A program made the position numbers and the translations under genes. The notes under the pieces were generated by a model, which searched no databases, had not been told where the DNA came from, and saw nothing but the letters and a program-made list of their open reading frames with translations. DNA of 64,000 nt from Siphlonurus alternatus (Eukaryota; Arthropoda; Insecta; Ephemeroptera; Siphlonuridae), in NCBI GenBank assembly GCA_949825025.1, contig OX463784.1:8749431-8813430 (forward strand). Direction: 5' to 3'. The number at the start of each line of letters is the position of its first letter. Within the stretch, counting starts at the first letter, position 1. Shown here one piece after another: positions 27,017 through 39,353 of this stretch.

Positions 27017-27060
27017 TATTGATGAACCTTATGTACATGGAACATAAGGTTTATCAATAA
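27017..27060. repeat. Short hairpin
   Basis: TTATTGATGAACCTTATGT pairs with ACATAAGGTTTATCAATAA around a 6-7-base loop, with one mismatch. Not related to the named families as far as I can see. Confidence 0.6.
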
Positions 27061-27112
27061 AAACCTATTATTTCTGATTGTGTATTTACGAACAGACCTA
27101 TTGGGTGCGATT

Positions 27113-27256
27113 CACGAAGCATTTAGCCAGGTTTCTAACCACGTTTAGTTTAACCACGTTTAACTATACCTGTTTTACGTGGTTAAACCATCTAGTTAAA
27201 CGTGGTTAAGCTAAACGCGGTTAAAAACTTGGCTAACTGCTTCGTGAATCGCGCCC
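27113..27256. mobile_element. Family A TIR element, copy 4 (best preserved)
   Basis: This 144-bp element runs from GGGTGCGATTCACGAAGC to GCTTCGTGAATCGCGCCC with near-complete arm complementarity (CCAGGTTTCTAACCACG against CGCGGTTAAAAACTTGG). ATT flanks both sides (27110-27112, 27257-27259), a 3-bp target duplication. The arms meet near TACCTGTTTTACG. Confidence 0.85.
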
Positions 27257-27259
27257 ATT

Positions 27260-28767
<1,508 letters not shown>

Positions 28768-28995
28768 AAGAAGTATAAAATCACATAAAATATATTTTTT
28801 TATGCAAGTACATAAACAATGATAAAATATTTTACAATTTATTTGTCATAGTTCCTTATGTATACTGATATTTATACATATATTTTGATATAGTCATTGA
28901 TTTCACCGTTATAATTTTAATGCACGATTTAGATGGTATATAACTCAAAACATTCACTTCGCCTGAATTACATAATGGCATGGTAATGGAAAAAG

Positions 28996-29301
28996 CCAAT
29001 GGACAACCTATATGAAAATTTTTAATGCAGAAATAAATAGAGGGCACCAAATTATGCTAATTTGAATTTTTTCAGATTTTTTTGAGACCTGGAACTATTT
29101 TTAAATAATTAAAGGGAGTTCTGTAAGTTAAGTTGGCACCCCTAAATCCTTAATAAAAAGGGGGCGTGGCTGCACTTTCAATAATTATTTAAAAATAGTT
29201 CTGGGTTTCAAAAATAAAATCGAAAAAAATTCAAAGTAGCATAATTTGGTACCCTCTATTCATTTTTGCAATAAAAATTTATCATGTAGGTTGTTCATTG
29301 G
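28996..29301. mobile_element. Family C palindromic element, copy 2
   Basis: Ends CCAATGGACAACCTATAT and ATGTAGGTTGTTCATTGG. The stem passes through GCAGAAATAAATAGAGGG and TCAGATTTTTTTGAGACC; the loop holds CCTTAATAAAAAGGGGGCG. Closest to copy 1 (4346-4677), sharing GGACAAC in the outer arms. Confidence 0.8.
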
Positions 29302-29530
29302 TATTAAATATCATGAAAGTGTAAAATTTATTTTCCATAACACCATTTGAAGTAACAATTCAATACCAATATTTTGATGCTTTTTTCCTTTAACATGACA
29401 ATGAACTGATTGTAAAAAAGCCATCTATATAAAACAGATTTACAATTTTGAGGAAGGTTATATGAGAAGATCGCTTTCTCTAGTATAAATGTAGTGTAAG
29501 GTCATCACGCATAGTTTGATTTGTAATGCC

Positions 29531-29533
<3 letters not shown>

Positions 29534-29613
<80 letters not shown>

Positions 29614-29633
29614 AGGGAGGGAGAGAGAGAAAA
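29534..29633. repeat. (GA)n microsatellite with GGGA variants
   Basis: GA repeats to about 29607, then GGGA units, then GA again. The minus-strand open frame over it is an artefact. Confidence 0.95.
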
Positions 29634-29757
29634 GAATCAGAGGTAGTTTTTATTTTACATAAAAAATGCAATGTACCTGCATGACATTTTTTTATTGCAA
29701 ATTTGGATATAGATAGTTAATGTTTTATAAATTTTTCAGCTTTGTAAATTTTCCAAC

Positions 29758-29850
29758 GCCCTTAAAATCATACTGCAAAACGATGTGACGTCATAGTCAT
29801 GCAAATATTTAACACGCAAGCAAAGAAGTTACATGACTGTGACATCACAA
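29758..29850. mobile_element. Family D hairpin, copy 1
   Basis: GATGTGACGTCATAGTCATG (29782-29801) pairs with CATGACTGTGACATCACA (29832 onward). The left flank CTTAAAATCATACTGCAAAA is shared with the other copies, so the element is larger than the hairpin. The left arm retains a perfect TGACGTCA palindrome; the right arm has TGACATCA. Confidence 0.65.
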
Positions 29851-30670
29851 GTTAAATTCATTAAATTCTTCTTCAAGAAAATCTATACTGCGACCTACTT
29901 GTTGATTGCGAGTTAGTCTAACATAAGTAATTAAAGTAATTTTAAAGATATTTACAATGAAATACAAGTTGAACATCAAGTATCAACAGGTTCTTCTTAT
30001 AGAAGTTTCAGATTCTTTCTTAGAATCTTTTAATACGTCAAAATAATTATCTAAAAATGTTTTAAACTCTTAAATTAATAATTTTATTCAAAACATATAA
30101 TTTTCTTCCCTTTTCCACAGAATTATGAATGTTAGCATTATTTAAATATAATAACAATCCACTATCGGAAAGTTAAATTATTCGTATATTTATTTGGAAT
30201 TATATTTCCTCTTTTGTTTTTTTATTACATTATTTTCTCGTAAAGGATAATCTCATGTTAATGTTAATGTAATGTCAATAGAACAGTTAAGTTTGTAAAA
30301 TGTTAAATAAAATGTTTGAAACAAAGGAAAATCGTGATTGTTAAAATAATGGAAATTTTGATTTTCCTTGTGTAACTTAGTTATATTTTATAAAAATATA
30401 CTTTCAATATTTTAAATACAGTAAATTATACTTTTCTATGTTTTTGCCGTAATATTTCATTATTTTACATGAACTAATTCTAATTTATGTAATTGGAAAT
30501 AAATATTTTAATACTCATTCAGTATTGTTGATATATTTTTGAAGAAAATAATTATTGTTATTATTTGAAACAGTAGCAAATATGAATTTCATTTCTGCTA
30601 GAAAATGCTTGCAATCTAATAAAATTAATAATAGAAGAAATTAATTAAATGGATAACTTAATCTTAAAGT
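29851..30670. other. AT-rich non-coding interval
   Basis: No supported features. Confidence 0.5.
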
Positions 30671-31006
30671 GAAGCAGTGCATTAACCAGTTCTCAACCGA
30701 TCACTGAAGTCAAGCAATACCTAACGTGGTTACTAATATTGTATGGGTGACCGTTTTCAACACAAATCACGTTTCTCCCACCCAGAGGTAAATCACTGGC
30801 ACTTTCAAAAATTTCGTTCCCCTGCTTTTGGACTATCGTACTTTCGGTTCAATTACAAAAAGTGTCCATCCTGGCTGAGGTTTCCACAATTCCCTCAATC
30901 ACATTCAAGTAAATGCCGAGATGGATTGCAAAGCTGTGGCCACCCCCGTTACGGAAGAGCTTGCAAAACACTCAATTTTGGGTCTCGGAAAGTTTAGGGT
31001 TTTAGA
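30671..31006 (+). mobile_element. 5S-rRNA-headed SINE, copy 1 (diverged)
   Basis: The head ACCGATCACTGAAGTCAAGC and TATGGGTGACCG correspond to the internal promoter region of 5S rRNA (A-box and C-box), with more changes than copy 2. The body (CACCCAGAGGTAA, TTTTGGACTATCG) and tail (CATCCTGGCTGAGGTTTCC, AAATGCCGAGATGGATTGC, TGGCCACCCCCGTTACGGAA) match copy 2. The 84-codon frame at 30743-30997 is simply SINE read through and not a gene. No clear poly-A tail or target duplication remains. Confidence 0.8.
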
Positions 31007-31692
31007 AGCCACATTTTCCAACTCTAGAGAAAATAATCTCTAACATGTCTTACGGCCAAAGTTACTTCTTATTTTAAACGCCATGCTGTCATAACAGATC
31101 TAGCACGTCCAACTTCTCCACAACAGACTTCTGTAAACTTCCATTTGTGACATTGCCAATCTCATCTTGTCAAATTGATTTTATTGCAACGTTTTGTTTG
31201 CAACCTCCTTCAAACGTCATACCGGCCAAATATATATGGAATTTTATATAGGTCAAACCCACGTGACGTCACTGCAACTCATATTACATACTTTACAAGA
31301 ACCTGCTGCGCCATATTGTTGTGTTGCATCAGCAGCGTGTAAGGGAGAAAATGTAGAAAAAATTAATTATAAATTATAGACAGCAATTATTACATTTATA
31401 TCGTTTCAATATCATCTGCCATTTTATAAAGAATACATAAGCTACATTTTCGTGTCCTTAAATAATTAAACCTGGCAACAAAGTCAAATGTTCTATTTTT
31501 TTACAATGCTTTATAGAGCCTACGGTATGACAACAGTAGGGGAAGTGAGGGGAGGTAAACAGTTGAGCGTTATCCTGTAAGTAGGCAACCCAACAATCTC
31601 GTGGCGCTGCTCTATATAATAACCTACAAGGGGAGTATGATGTGCATTTTACATTATGTACTTTTTAATTGATAAGTAGAGCACAGTGATTG
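31007..31692. other. Non-coding interval
   Basis: Slightly GC-richer to about 31350, with a 61-codon frame (31194-31379) that has no recognisable domain. No repeat family identified. Confidence 0.4.
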
Positions 31693-31755
31693 TAGGTTGG
31701 TTGATATTTTGGGGCAATTGACACAACATTTTGATCATGTATGCCCCCACAGTGA
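31693..31755 (+). repeat. Family G short repeat, copy 2
   Basis: GGTTGATATTTTGGGGCAAT, TGACACAA and TTTTGATCATGTATGCCCCC match copies 1 and 3. Confidence 0.6.
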
Positions 31756-33959
31756 TAGTTGGATTAAAGTTAGTTTTTAAAATTTAATTTGTATTTTAAT
31801 TGTTACTAAAAGTAAGTAAATCCACTTCGATGTAAAGGAAGTTTAAATATTCGTAAAAAATAAATTATTTTTAATTTTTTTTCAAATTTATGAGGACAAC
31901 AATAGACTAATATTCACACACTGAACGTTCATTATAACCAATTTTAAAACATTCATCAACGAAGCTCCTACAACTTATTTGTCAGAATTTACTATTTATA
32001 ATTATTTAATTAATAAAGTCACTATTTTTTGATAACAATACTAAAATTTGTTACTTAATTGATTATTTCATTTTGCATCACAATTAAATAATTCGCAAAT
32101 CTTTTTATCTTCCGATTTATGCGCCATCATCAGAATTGAACAACGTTCGCAAGTATTACTTGTAAATGTTATTTATTATATATATAAATTTATCAAATAT
32201 TTAAAATAAAACAATTTTAAGATACTAATTTAAGTGCATCAATTTTAATTAAAAAAATTTATGTAAATACGAAAAATATTGGAAAAAGAACAATGATTTG
32301 TAATTATGTTTTACAAAATTATGTATTAATTTGTATTTTTATACACGACACTATATATTATTAAAAACTATTTTAATTTTCAAATCAGGCATTTTTTTAT
32401 CTAGTGTATCTGACTGTGAGTATATATACAGCTAAAAAAATAATAAAATAATATACAGTATATACATCATTTTAGCTTGAATTTAAAAAGTACAAAAAAA
32501 AAATCCCATTTGTTATTACCTATTGAACATTATAGTCATGACGTAAATATCATACACATAATAAACATACCAAAGAGTAAAACATTGAGTAACTATTAGC
32601 CTAAGGCAATGAGTGTTAAATTTTATATCATAGCATCAATAAAGAATTTAGTATTCCCACGGCCATAATATATTTATTACATATTAAGGTTAACTTGATT
32701 ATTATACTAAATGATTATTAATATATATCTCTATTGTTTTATTATTAAAAAAAAAGAAGAGCTAAATTCTGGGTTAATGTTTTATTATACGTCGCTCGTT
32801 ATATTTTTCTATATACCAATAAGTTTATGTTAATTTTACATTCAAATTTATATTATTCCGGATGTAATATTTTCAAGTCTTCCTGTTAGTATTTTAAGTG
32901 TAATTTCACACATACTTCAACTGGAAACCATTTTATAAAGATTCAAAACTGAATTACAAACAAAATAGATACACTTCCAGCAACTTCCGGAGGGAAAAAT
33001 ATATTAATTTAACTATATAAAAGATCTCCAACGATGAGATATATTTTAATGTATGAATTGTTCCTGGTTTACATTGTAAAATTAATGACATTTAAAGAGG
33101 AACAGACAAAAGAATAATATCGTACTTTAATATTATTATATATTTATGTTTGTAATGGTTTATTGTTAAAGATGAGTATATGTATGATTTAAAAGATATT
33201 TATGCTTTCGCTTTCTCAACTATTACAGCTATTTTGTTATATTAACTATGTTGTAATATAACTGTAATTTTATAGTATTAAATATCTTCAGTTATAATAA
33301 GTTACTTTTTAAGTGGATTTAAAAACAAAGAAGGCTTCTTTATTTATAAATATTATTACCACAGATTTTACTCATTCATATTTAGACTAGATTGCATGTT
33401 GGCAATGTAAAAGTAGCGAAATGCAATATTTTGTAAAGCGTAAGGTTTTTCCAAAGTTATAAGCAGGTATTTTAGAAAATACGTTGTTTTTTTCTTGTGG
33501 TACAAAAATAATATTTACTATTACATTTTGTATGAGCTTTCAAGTATAATACTGGTATACAAAACAAAGGGAGTTCAATTTTATTCGTAAATATTGTACC
33601 CTGCGTGATCATACAAATTTTATTAATAATCAAACTATTTGCACATGATTTTTCTTTTTTTATTAAATAATAAGAAATCATTTTTACAATGTACAAACAA
33701 TTAAAATTAAACATTTAAAATTAATATTTCAAAATTAATTTAATACCGTATATTTATAAATTAAAAATTTAAATTATCATTATTTCAAAAAATTAAAAAT
33801 ATTTTTAACAATATTATTTATAACTTTTTATAGCTAATAATTACTTTAATGCCAATAATAAAAAACAACTCCATATTCCATAAAGCTCTCTGAAGCTACC
33901 ACATTAGGTTGATATGCTTATTAATCTTATGTATGTGTGTAGTAATAGATTTCATGATA
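31756..33959. other. AT-rich non-coding interval
   Basis: No supported gene or repeat copy across 2.2 kb. The minus-strand 80-codon frame at 33472-33714 is AT-rich with no recognised features. Confidence 0.5.
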
Positions 33960-34012
33960 CTGACTGATTTTTATTTTGAGGCAAATGACACATTTTGGTC
34001 ATGTATGCCCTA
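33960..34012 (+). repeat. Family G short repeat, copy 3
   Basis: GACTGATTTTTATTTTGAGG, CAAATGACAC and TTTTGGTCATGTATGCCC match copy 2, with several substitutions. Confidence 0.55.
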
Positions 34013-34339
34013 TGTAATATAATACAGTACTGTAGTGCCAGGCAATGTGTAATATGATTTTATAGTGTTTCATTTGTCACCACTCGATGCATATAATTGT
34101 GAATGTGTATTATAGATTTGATGTATCAGGTTTGGTATTTTTGAAGTTGAGTAATAATTTATATCGAGTAGTTAGTTATCATGTTTATATTACGTCAGTT
34201 CAAATTATATAAAAAATTGAAGCTATTTGATATAATTTGAAAGCCAATAAGAATATAGAAATGAAATGAAATAAATCAGATTGAGCGCATTGAAAGATTT
34301 CTTGCTATATAATAAATTATAATATATTTTTTTTAAAAC

Positions 34340-34496
34340 TCCCTCTGCTTTAATTTTCACAAAACTGATATGACAGATCTACTTCAAAATTTGTACAGGC
34401 TATATATTGATGGCAATTTCAAAGTTAATCCCTGCAAATCTTATTGCATTCCAGGGGTCTATTCCAAAATCTCAATCAATTGAGATTCATCCTTAA
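34340..34496 (+). mobile_element. Family E fragment, copy 2
   Basis: Right-hand half only: TTTTCACAAAACTGATATGA, AATCCCTGCAA and the TIR TGAGATTCATCCTTAA with intact TTAA. The left half is lost. Confidence 0.65.
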
Positions 34497-34509
34497 ATGT
34501 GAACCTGTG

Positions 34510-34712
34510 AAATGTTCCCCAGGCTTTGGTGCATTGAGAAAAAGTAGAGGTGTCCATCCTGACTGAGGTTTTCCACGGTTCCCTCAATCTCACCTCAGCG
34601 AATGCTGGGACGCGTATAAGCATGCAGGCCGTGGCCACTATCCGTTCCCTACCTTATCCTTACCCAGTACCCCGCCGCGAGCTGTAAGCTCTTAGGGGTG
34701 TATCCTTGTAAA

Positions 34713-34742
<30 letters not shown>
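34510..34742 (+). mobile_element. 5'-truncated SINE with A-rich tail
   Basis: Begins in the body shared with the 5S-type SINEs (GTTCCCCAGGCTTTGGTGCA). It continues with the common tail CATCCTGACTGAGGTTTTCC, GCGAATGCTGGGACG and GGCCGTGGCCAC, then a distinct 3' segment (CCGCGAGCTGTAAGCTC) and an A-rich tail of about 33 bases. The head is missing, as expected for a 5'-truncated retroposon or later deletion. Confidence 0.75.
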
Positions 34743-34743
<1 letters not shown>

Positions 34744-35087
34744 ACTCAAATTCATTCAGTGAAAACACCACATGATAGGCCTATTCTTAAACCCTGCCCA
34801 GAGAACACTTTCCATTCCCACAATACCCAGTAAACACGGGTGTCAAAAATGTGTTAGACCGGCACTTTAGAGTGTTGGCACAGTACTGGCCCAACAGTCT
34901 TAGTACTGGACTGACAGAGTTGTGTTTACTTGCAAGCTACCTTATGTCTAAGTGCTTCTACGATCGATTGGGTGCAGAAATTGTACACCGAGCAGTAGGG
35001 TTTACGAATAGACATATTAATATAAATATTACATTAATATCCATTATTTATTTTATAATTGTTTGTAGGGATTATACAGTGGCGTAT
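34743..35087. other. Non-coding interval, possible repeat fragment
   Basis: A GC-richer patch (34800-34950) has internal echoes of CAGTACTGG / TTAGTACTGG, suggesting part of an unrecognised repeat. The 97-codon frame at 34851-35144 runs from it into the SINE and has no domain. Confidence 0.4.
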
Positions 35088-35097
35088 TATCATTATA

Positions 35098-35472
35098 AAT
35101 TATACCGGGCACTTGACGCAGTCGTATTCGCCTCTGATTCCTAATCGGATGGTCGTGAGTTCGATCCCAGCCATGCACCGTCAAACTTTTCGCAAGTGGC
35201 GGTTGCTAAAAAACACTCACTCGTGCATCCGGGAGGTGATTGATGGCATCCTCCATCAATTGCCGACCATCCTGACTGAGGTTTCCATGGTTTCCTCAGT
35301 TACAACCAGGCGAATGCTGGGATGGATTGCTTAGGCCATGGCCACCCCTGTTTGGAAGGGAAACACAACAGTAGGGTCTACGAAGAGCCGGGAGGTTAAA
35401 TTCAGTCACTTAATTGTGGCCAGTACCCTGTATTAGGGTTCAGATTTAAAAAAAAAATAATAAAATAAATGA
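35098..35472 (+). mobile_element. tRNA-headed SINE with intact target duplication
   Basis: The head carries an A-box-like TTGACGCAGTCG and a B-box GAGTTCGATCCC, then the body TGGCGGTTGCTAAAAAAC. The common tail follows (CATCCTGACTGAGGTTTCC, AGGCGAATGCTGGGATGG, GGCCATGGCCACCCC) and then an A-rich 3' end. TATCATTATA flanks both sides (35088-35097, 35473-35482), a perfect 10-bp target duplication showing LINE-type retroposition. The head is too degenerate for a working tRNA. Frames at 34851 and 35059 overlapping it are not genes. Confidence 0.85.
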
Positions 35473-35482
35473 TATCATTATA

Positions 35483-36055
35483 CACTAAACTTATACATTA
35501 TATCTGCAATGCTGTATGTTCTGTATAAAAGCAAAAAATAATAATTATTGTTCACGTATATAAAATCAACAAATCACATAATTGTTGATATTCGCTCAAC
35601 CATCATATTAAATAAACATTAAGTTAATTGTGTGTTAAAATGGTTATAAATTATTTTATGTAAAACTTAATATTAACATTTTTTGCAGCAATAAAATACA
35701 ATATATATTTTTTTATGAAAAGTTAGGAGACAAAAAACTACAGCTATAGCTACTGTGAAAATAAACACCTTTTTTTGTATGAATTGAGAAATCAAGGATG
35801 ATATTCTCCTTGGAGAAATGAAACGGACAGTGAGATGTAGCGAAATTAAAATAAAAAATGCATTACAAGAAACGAAATATTTACATCAGAAGCTTGTTTA
35901 CTCGTCGAGTTACAAAATTACAAAAGATATTTAAATTGGATGGTAAATATTTAGAATGAAAAGACCACAAGAAATTTATATGTATATGATAATATGACAA
36001 AAAATATGCTTTTTATGGAATTTGTATAATTTTGTAAGAGAAATTTAAAAAATAT
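35483..36055. other. AT-rich non-coding interval
   Basis: Nothing recognised. Confidence 0.5.
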
Positions 36056-36140
36056 TTACCTGAGTTGAAATAATTTTCATATTTTATTCCTTAATTTAAG
36101 TTTTTAGTTTTTTTCTCCATGGAAAAGCCCTATATGCTAA

Positions 36141-36176
<36 letters not shown>

Positions 36177-36549
36177 GGTTCGAATAATTTCTGTAAATTT
36201 TTTCTATGGCTTCTCCATTTTTTTCAGAATTTTTGTGAAATTGCTAAGATTTACATGTTAATCAAATGGGACTAGGGGACTACAAAATCAGCTGATTCGT
36301 GTTACCTTACCCCTAACGTCACTCCTATTTTTTATCTCCTATTTTGCACTATTTCGAAGGGATAAAGTCGAGATTACGTATTCTTTTCCCTTATTAAGCA
36401 TAAAATGTTAAAAATATTATTTTCTTTTTCATCCTCACTTTGAACGAAGATTAAGAAATAATTTGTTTTTTTATTAATTAATAATATTTAGTAAGATTAA
36501 GCTTAGACGTGTAAAGAGTGATTTGAAGACGTAATTTTTCAAGTAGGGT
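36056..36549 (+). repeat. Family J element, copy 3, interrupted by a family B half
   Basis: Left part ACCTGAGTTGAAATAATTTT, then the insertion at 36112-36315, then CGAGATTACGTATTC, AGCATAAAATGTTA, TTCATCCTCACTTTGAACG, TTAGACGTGTAAAG and GAAGACGTAATTTTTCAA. The blocks on each side join in the same order as in copy 1, which confirms the insertion. Confidence 0.7.
36112..36315 (+). mobile_element. Family B half-element, copy 2, nested in J
   Basis: Starts CTCCATGGAAAAGCCCTAT and ends TGTTACCTTACCCC-TAA, matching the half-element at 17700-17904 nearly along its whole length. A 29-base A-run (36146-36174) interrupts it. An 8-base GGGACTAG duplication is visible near 36267. The left arm is missing. 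Confidence 0.65.
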
Positions 36550-37407
36550 ATTCTGTAAAGTTGACATTATACCATGCACGTTACAATTCTGTTTACAAAT
36601 TTTACCATAATTTAACTTGACTAATAACTTGCTTGCTTACAATTCATGTAAAACGTGTTTTATAATCAATTGTATGTAAATTTTCTGTATACAAGAATTA
36701 CCAGGATGAGATGAAATATTATTAAATTATAATGCAAAAAATCTAAATATGGTGTAAAAATAGCTATTTTTAAGTTATGTATATTTCAATCAGAAATAGA
36801 CCTAGATCCCGTTTTCTCAGGACCCCATGCAGTTTATAGCTTTAAATAACTTGAAAAACTACTTTCAAATCATATTTTTTTCTTCTTTAATTATATAATT
36901 TTAATATTATTTAACATATTGAGCTAGACATTTTTTTTTTGTGCATTTTACGTAACTTGAATTTTTTATTGATTTTTTTTTTTAATAAATAGGTTAATGT
37001 CTTTGAAAATAATAATAAATTATAATAATTTATTAGGTTGACAGCATTGAATGGTATTTACAGATCATCACATTTCAAAAATGGATTTATTCAAAACGCC
37101 ATTTAATTAATTAGTTTGTATATAAATAGTGTCAATTTTAGTAACAGTAATAAATCACAAAAGTTTTTAAAATCAGTTACAAAACTAAAATAACTTTAGT
37201 AATTAAAATTACATTTTCGATTGATTTTTCTCCACTAACCATTTGTCTCAAATTAGAAGTACACTTCTGGAAATTGAAAACGTCAACTACGCAAATAGCA
37301 CAGACAAAAAAAATCTGCTAATATATTCTTAACATTTATTTAAAGAAGTTTTTCTGACGGGGGTAGATTATAAATCATATCAACCTGACTTTTCCCTTGT
37401 CGATTTT
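36550..37407. other. AT-rich non-coding interval
   Basis: No supported features. Confidence 0.5.
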
Positions 37408-37632
37408 GTTGTAGTACGCCGAAAATCTTGAGCACTGAATTATAATGTTAATTGTTTATTCTTATCACTACACTTCAGGTGCACCTGTTTTCTTCATAAG
37501 CTTTTAAGAATCATCTGAGGATGAGAACAGATGATTTCCGAAAGTTTATGAAGAAAACAGGTGCACCTGAAGTGTAGTGATAAAACTGTTAACATTTAAA
37601 TTCAGTGCTCAAGTTTCTTGGCGTACTACAAC
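37408..37632. mobile_element. Unassigned palindromic element (225 bp)
   Basis: GTTGTAGTACGCC at the left pairs with GGCGTACTACAAC at the right. The stem continues through CTTGAGCACTGAATT and then ATCACTACACTTCAGG-TGCACCTG, which is exact for over 30 bp through GTTTTCTTCATAA. The loop is GAATCATCTGAGGATGAGAA. No other copy in the window. Complementarity may extend outward with a small gap (TTTCCCTTGTC against GAGTGGAAA). Confidence 0.75.
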
Positions 37633-38960
37633 GAGTGGAAATAGTACGGTAAGATAATACTTAATTTTATTTATATATAATAATGTGTATATCACAATTA
37701 TAGTGTAGTTGTTTTCTTTTATACTGATTTAAATTATATATAAGACTGTGTTTATGTTTGGTTATTTTTTTTGATGTAGAAAATGCAGGAAGTTTTTGTG
37801 TATTTTGGCTTAATAATGTAATTGTTCTGATTGCTGTGATTTTTTTGTTGGTGTTTGTTGTTATTTTTTGTGTCAGTTTTTGTCTCTTAATTTTGTCTTG
37901 ACGTAATTCAAGTTTGTCATTGTACAACTAACATGATTGAATAAAAATTTGAATTTGAATTCGAATCTTGTCTTTGACTATATTGACAAGCGTACAGAGA
38001 ATATATATGAGAATATGAATATTTTAAAACTCTTTTGAGCTCTCTTTAGATTGGGTCCTCTTTCCAATAAAGAGATATACCAAAAAAATTACAAACCTGA
38101 GCATTTTTATCTCCTGAAGCTCCAAAAATCGATAAACTGATATAAAGAATAACTTAACCTAAACCCTGATTAAAAAAAAAAAAAAAAAGTTTTTTTTCTC
38201 GAGTCATAAGTTCTGGTAAATTGTGAGCTGTTTTGAGTTACGTTTAGGAAATTTTTATACGTAAACTTTTCTATAAATAAATATAATATGCTTGTTAAAA
38301 ATTTATTTATGAAGATATTTTTATATCACAATATACTGACAGATATATAACATTGATATACTATGAGTTTATTTTAACCCAGGGTCTTTATATTATTATA
38401 TTATAATCATATCCTTTACATAGAAAGTTTTTTCACATGCTATTCAAAAAGTTTCGTATAATATTGCATAAATCTAATTCCATTGCATTGACAAAATCCT
38501 TTCATGTGTATTTTTTTTAGAAGGACTTTTATTATATTTTTTTATTTGATTATGAAGGACGTTATGTGTTATATAATGGGAAACAGGTATTTAAATTGAG
38601 GTATGATCAGTAAAATCTAATAAGATGATTCATTTAATCGTTTTATTACTTTGAAAGTTTTTTTCTAAAGAATTTCAATGTTATTTTTTTCCTGAGAATT
38701 TTTTTTTTGTTGGATAAGTATTGCAGCATCAATTTTTAGTGTTATAGTAGAAAACTTAATAGACTTTTATTAAGTTTCTGTAATTTTTAAAGAACTAGAA
38801 ATTAACAATAGTTTAATTTATATTTAATTATTTTATTGTATAGCTATAAATTATTCCAAATAAATCACTTATAACAAAAAATATGGTTTAAAGTTTAAAA
38901 ATATATCACGGATAATTTGAAAAAGGTAAAAACAGGTCATAAAATTATTGTTTTGTGAGT
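37633..38960. other. AT-rich non-coding interval
   Basis: A minus-strand frame at 37667-37927 is lysine/threonine-rich through composition and shows no domain. Otherwise nothing. Confidence 0.45.
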
Positions 38961-39353
38961 GTGTGGCGCAGTGCGCTTCACCGGGTCTCGTCAGATCACC
39001 GAAGTCAAGCAACGCCGAGCGTGGTTAGTAGTTGGATGGGTGACCATTTTCAACAAAAACCACGTTTCCCACCCAGGGGTAAAACGTTGCAATTTTCCAC
39101 TATGTGGTTCCCCTGGCTTTGGACCATTGCACTTCCGATTGAGTGACAAAAACTGTAGCGTCTATCTTGGCTGAAGTTTCCACGTTTCCCTCAGTCGCAG
39201 GCAAATGCCGGGATGGATTTCAAGGCCGTGGTCGCCCCCGTTCCGGAAGAGCCCGCGAAACGATAAGTTATTGTTTCGGAAGGTTCGGATTTTCAAACTT
39301 AGTGAGTAATTAGTAAATAGAAGTACCCAGTTCGGGTTTGAATAAAAAAAAAA
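38961..39353 (+). mobile_element. 5S-rRNA-headed SINE, copy 2 (well preserved)
   Basis: The head closely follows 5S rRNA from TCTCGTCAGATCACCGAAG (near 38986) through AAGCAACG to GGTTAGTAGTTGGATGGG-TGACC (39023-39045), including the recognisable A-box and C-box of the type 1 Pol III promoter. The body shares CCCACCCAGGGGTAAA and GGCTTTGGACCATTGCA with copy 1. The tail TTGGCTGAAGTTTCCACG, GGCAAATGCCGGGATGG and AAGGCCGTGGTCGCCCCCG is the domain also found in the tRNA-headed SINE. A short A-run (39343-39352) ends it. Confidence 0.88.

Noticed and set aside
29758..29850. tRNA- or snRNA-like RNA gene at the D hairpins
   Set aside because: Three copies with shared flanks behave as a repeat family; no Pol III promoter or conserved RNA motif seen.
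35098..35180. tRNA gene
   Set aside because: A- and B-boxes are recognisable, but I could not fold a cloverleaf and the unit continues into a SINE with a target duplication.
38986..39045. Functional 5S rRNA gene
   Set aside because: Only the internal promoter region is 5S-like. The sequence continues into a SINE body and tail shared with other copies.
38961..39174. 63- and 71-codon frames over the SINE
   Set aside because: Entirely within the 5S-headed SINE; similar read-through at 30743-30997 and 61178-61360 falls in other repeat copies.
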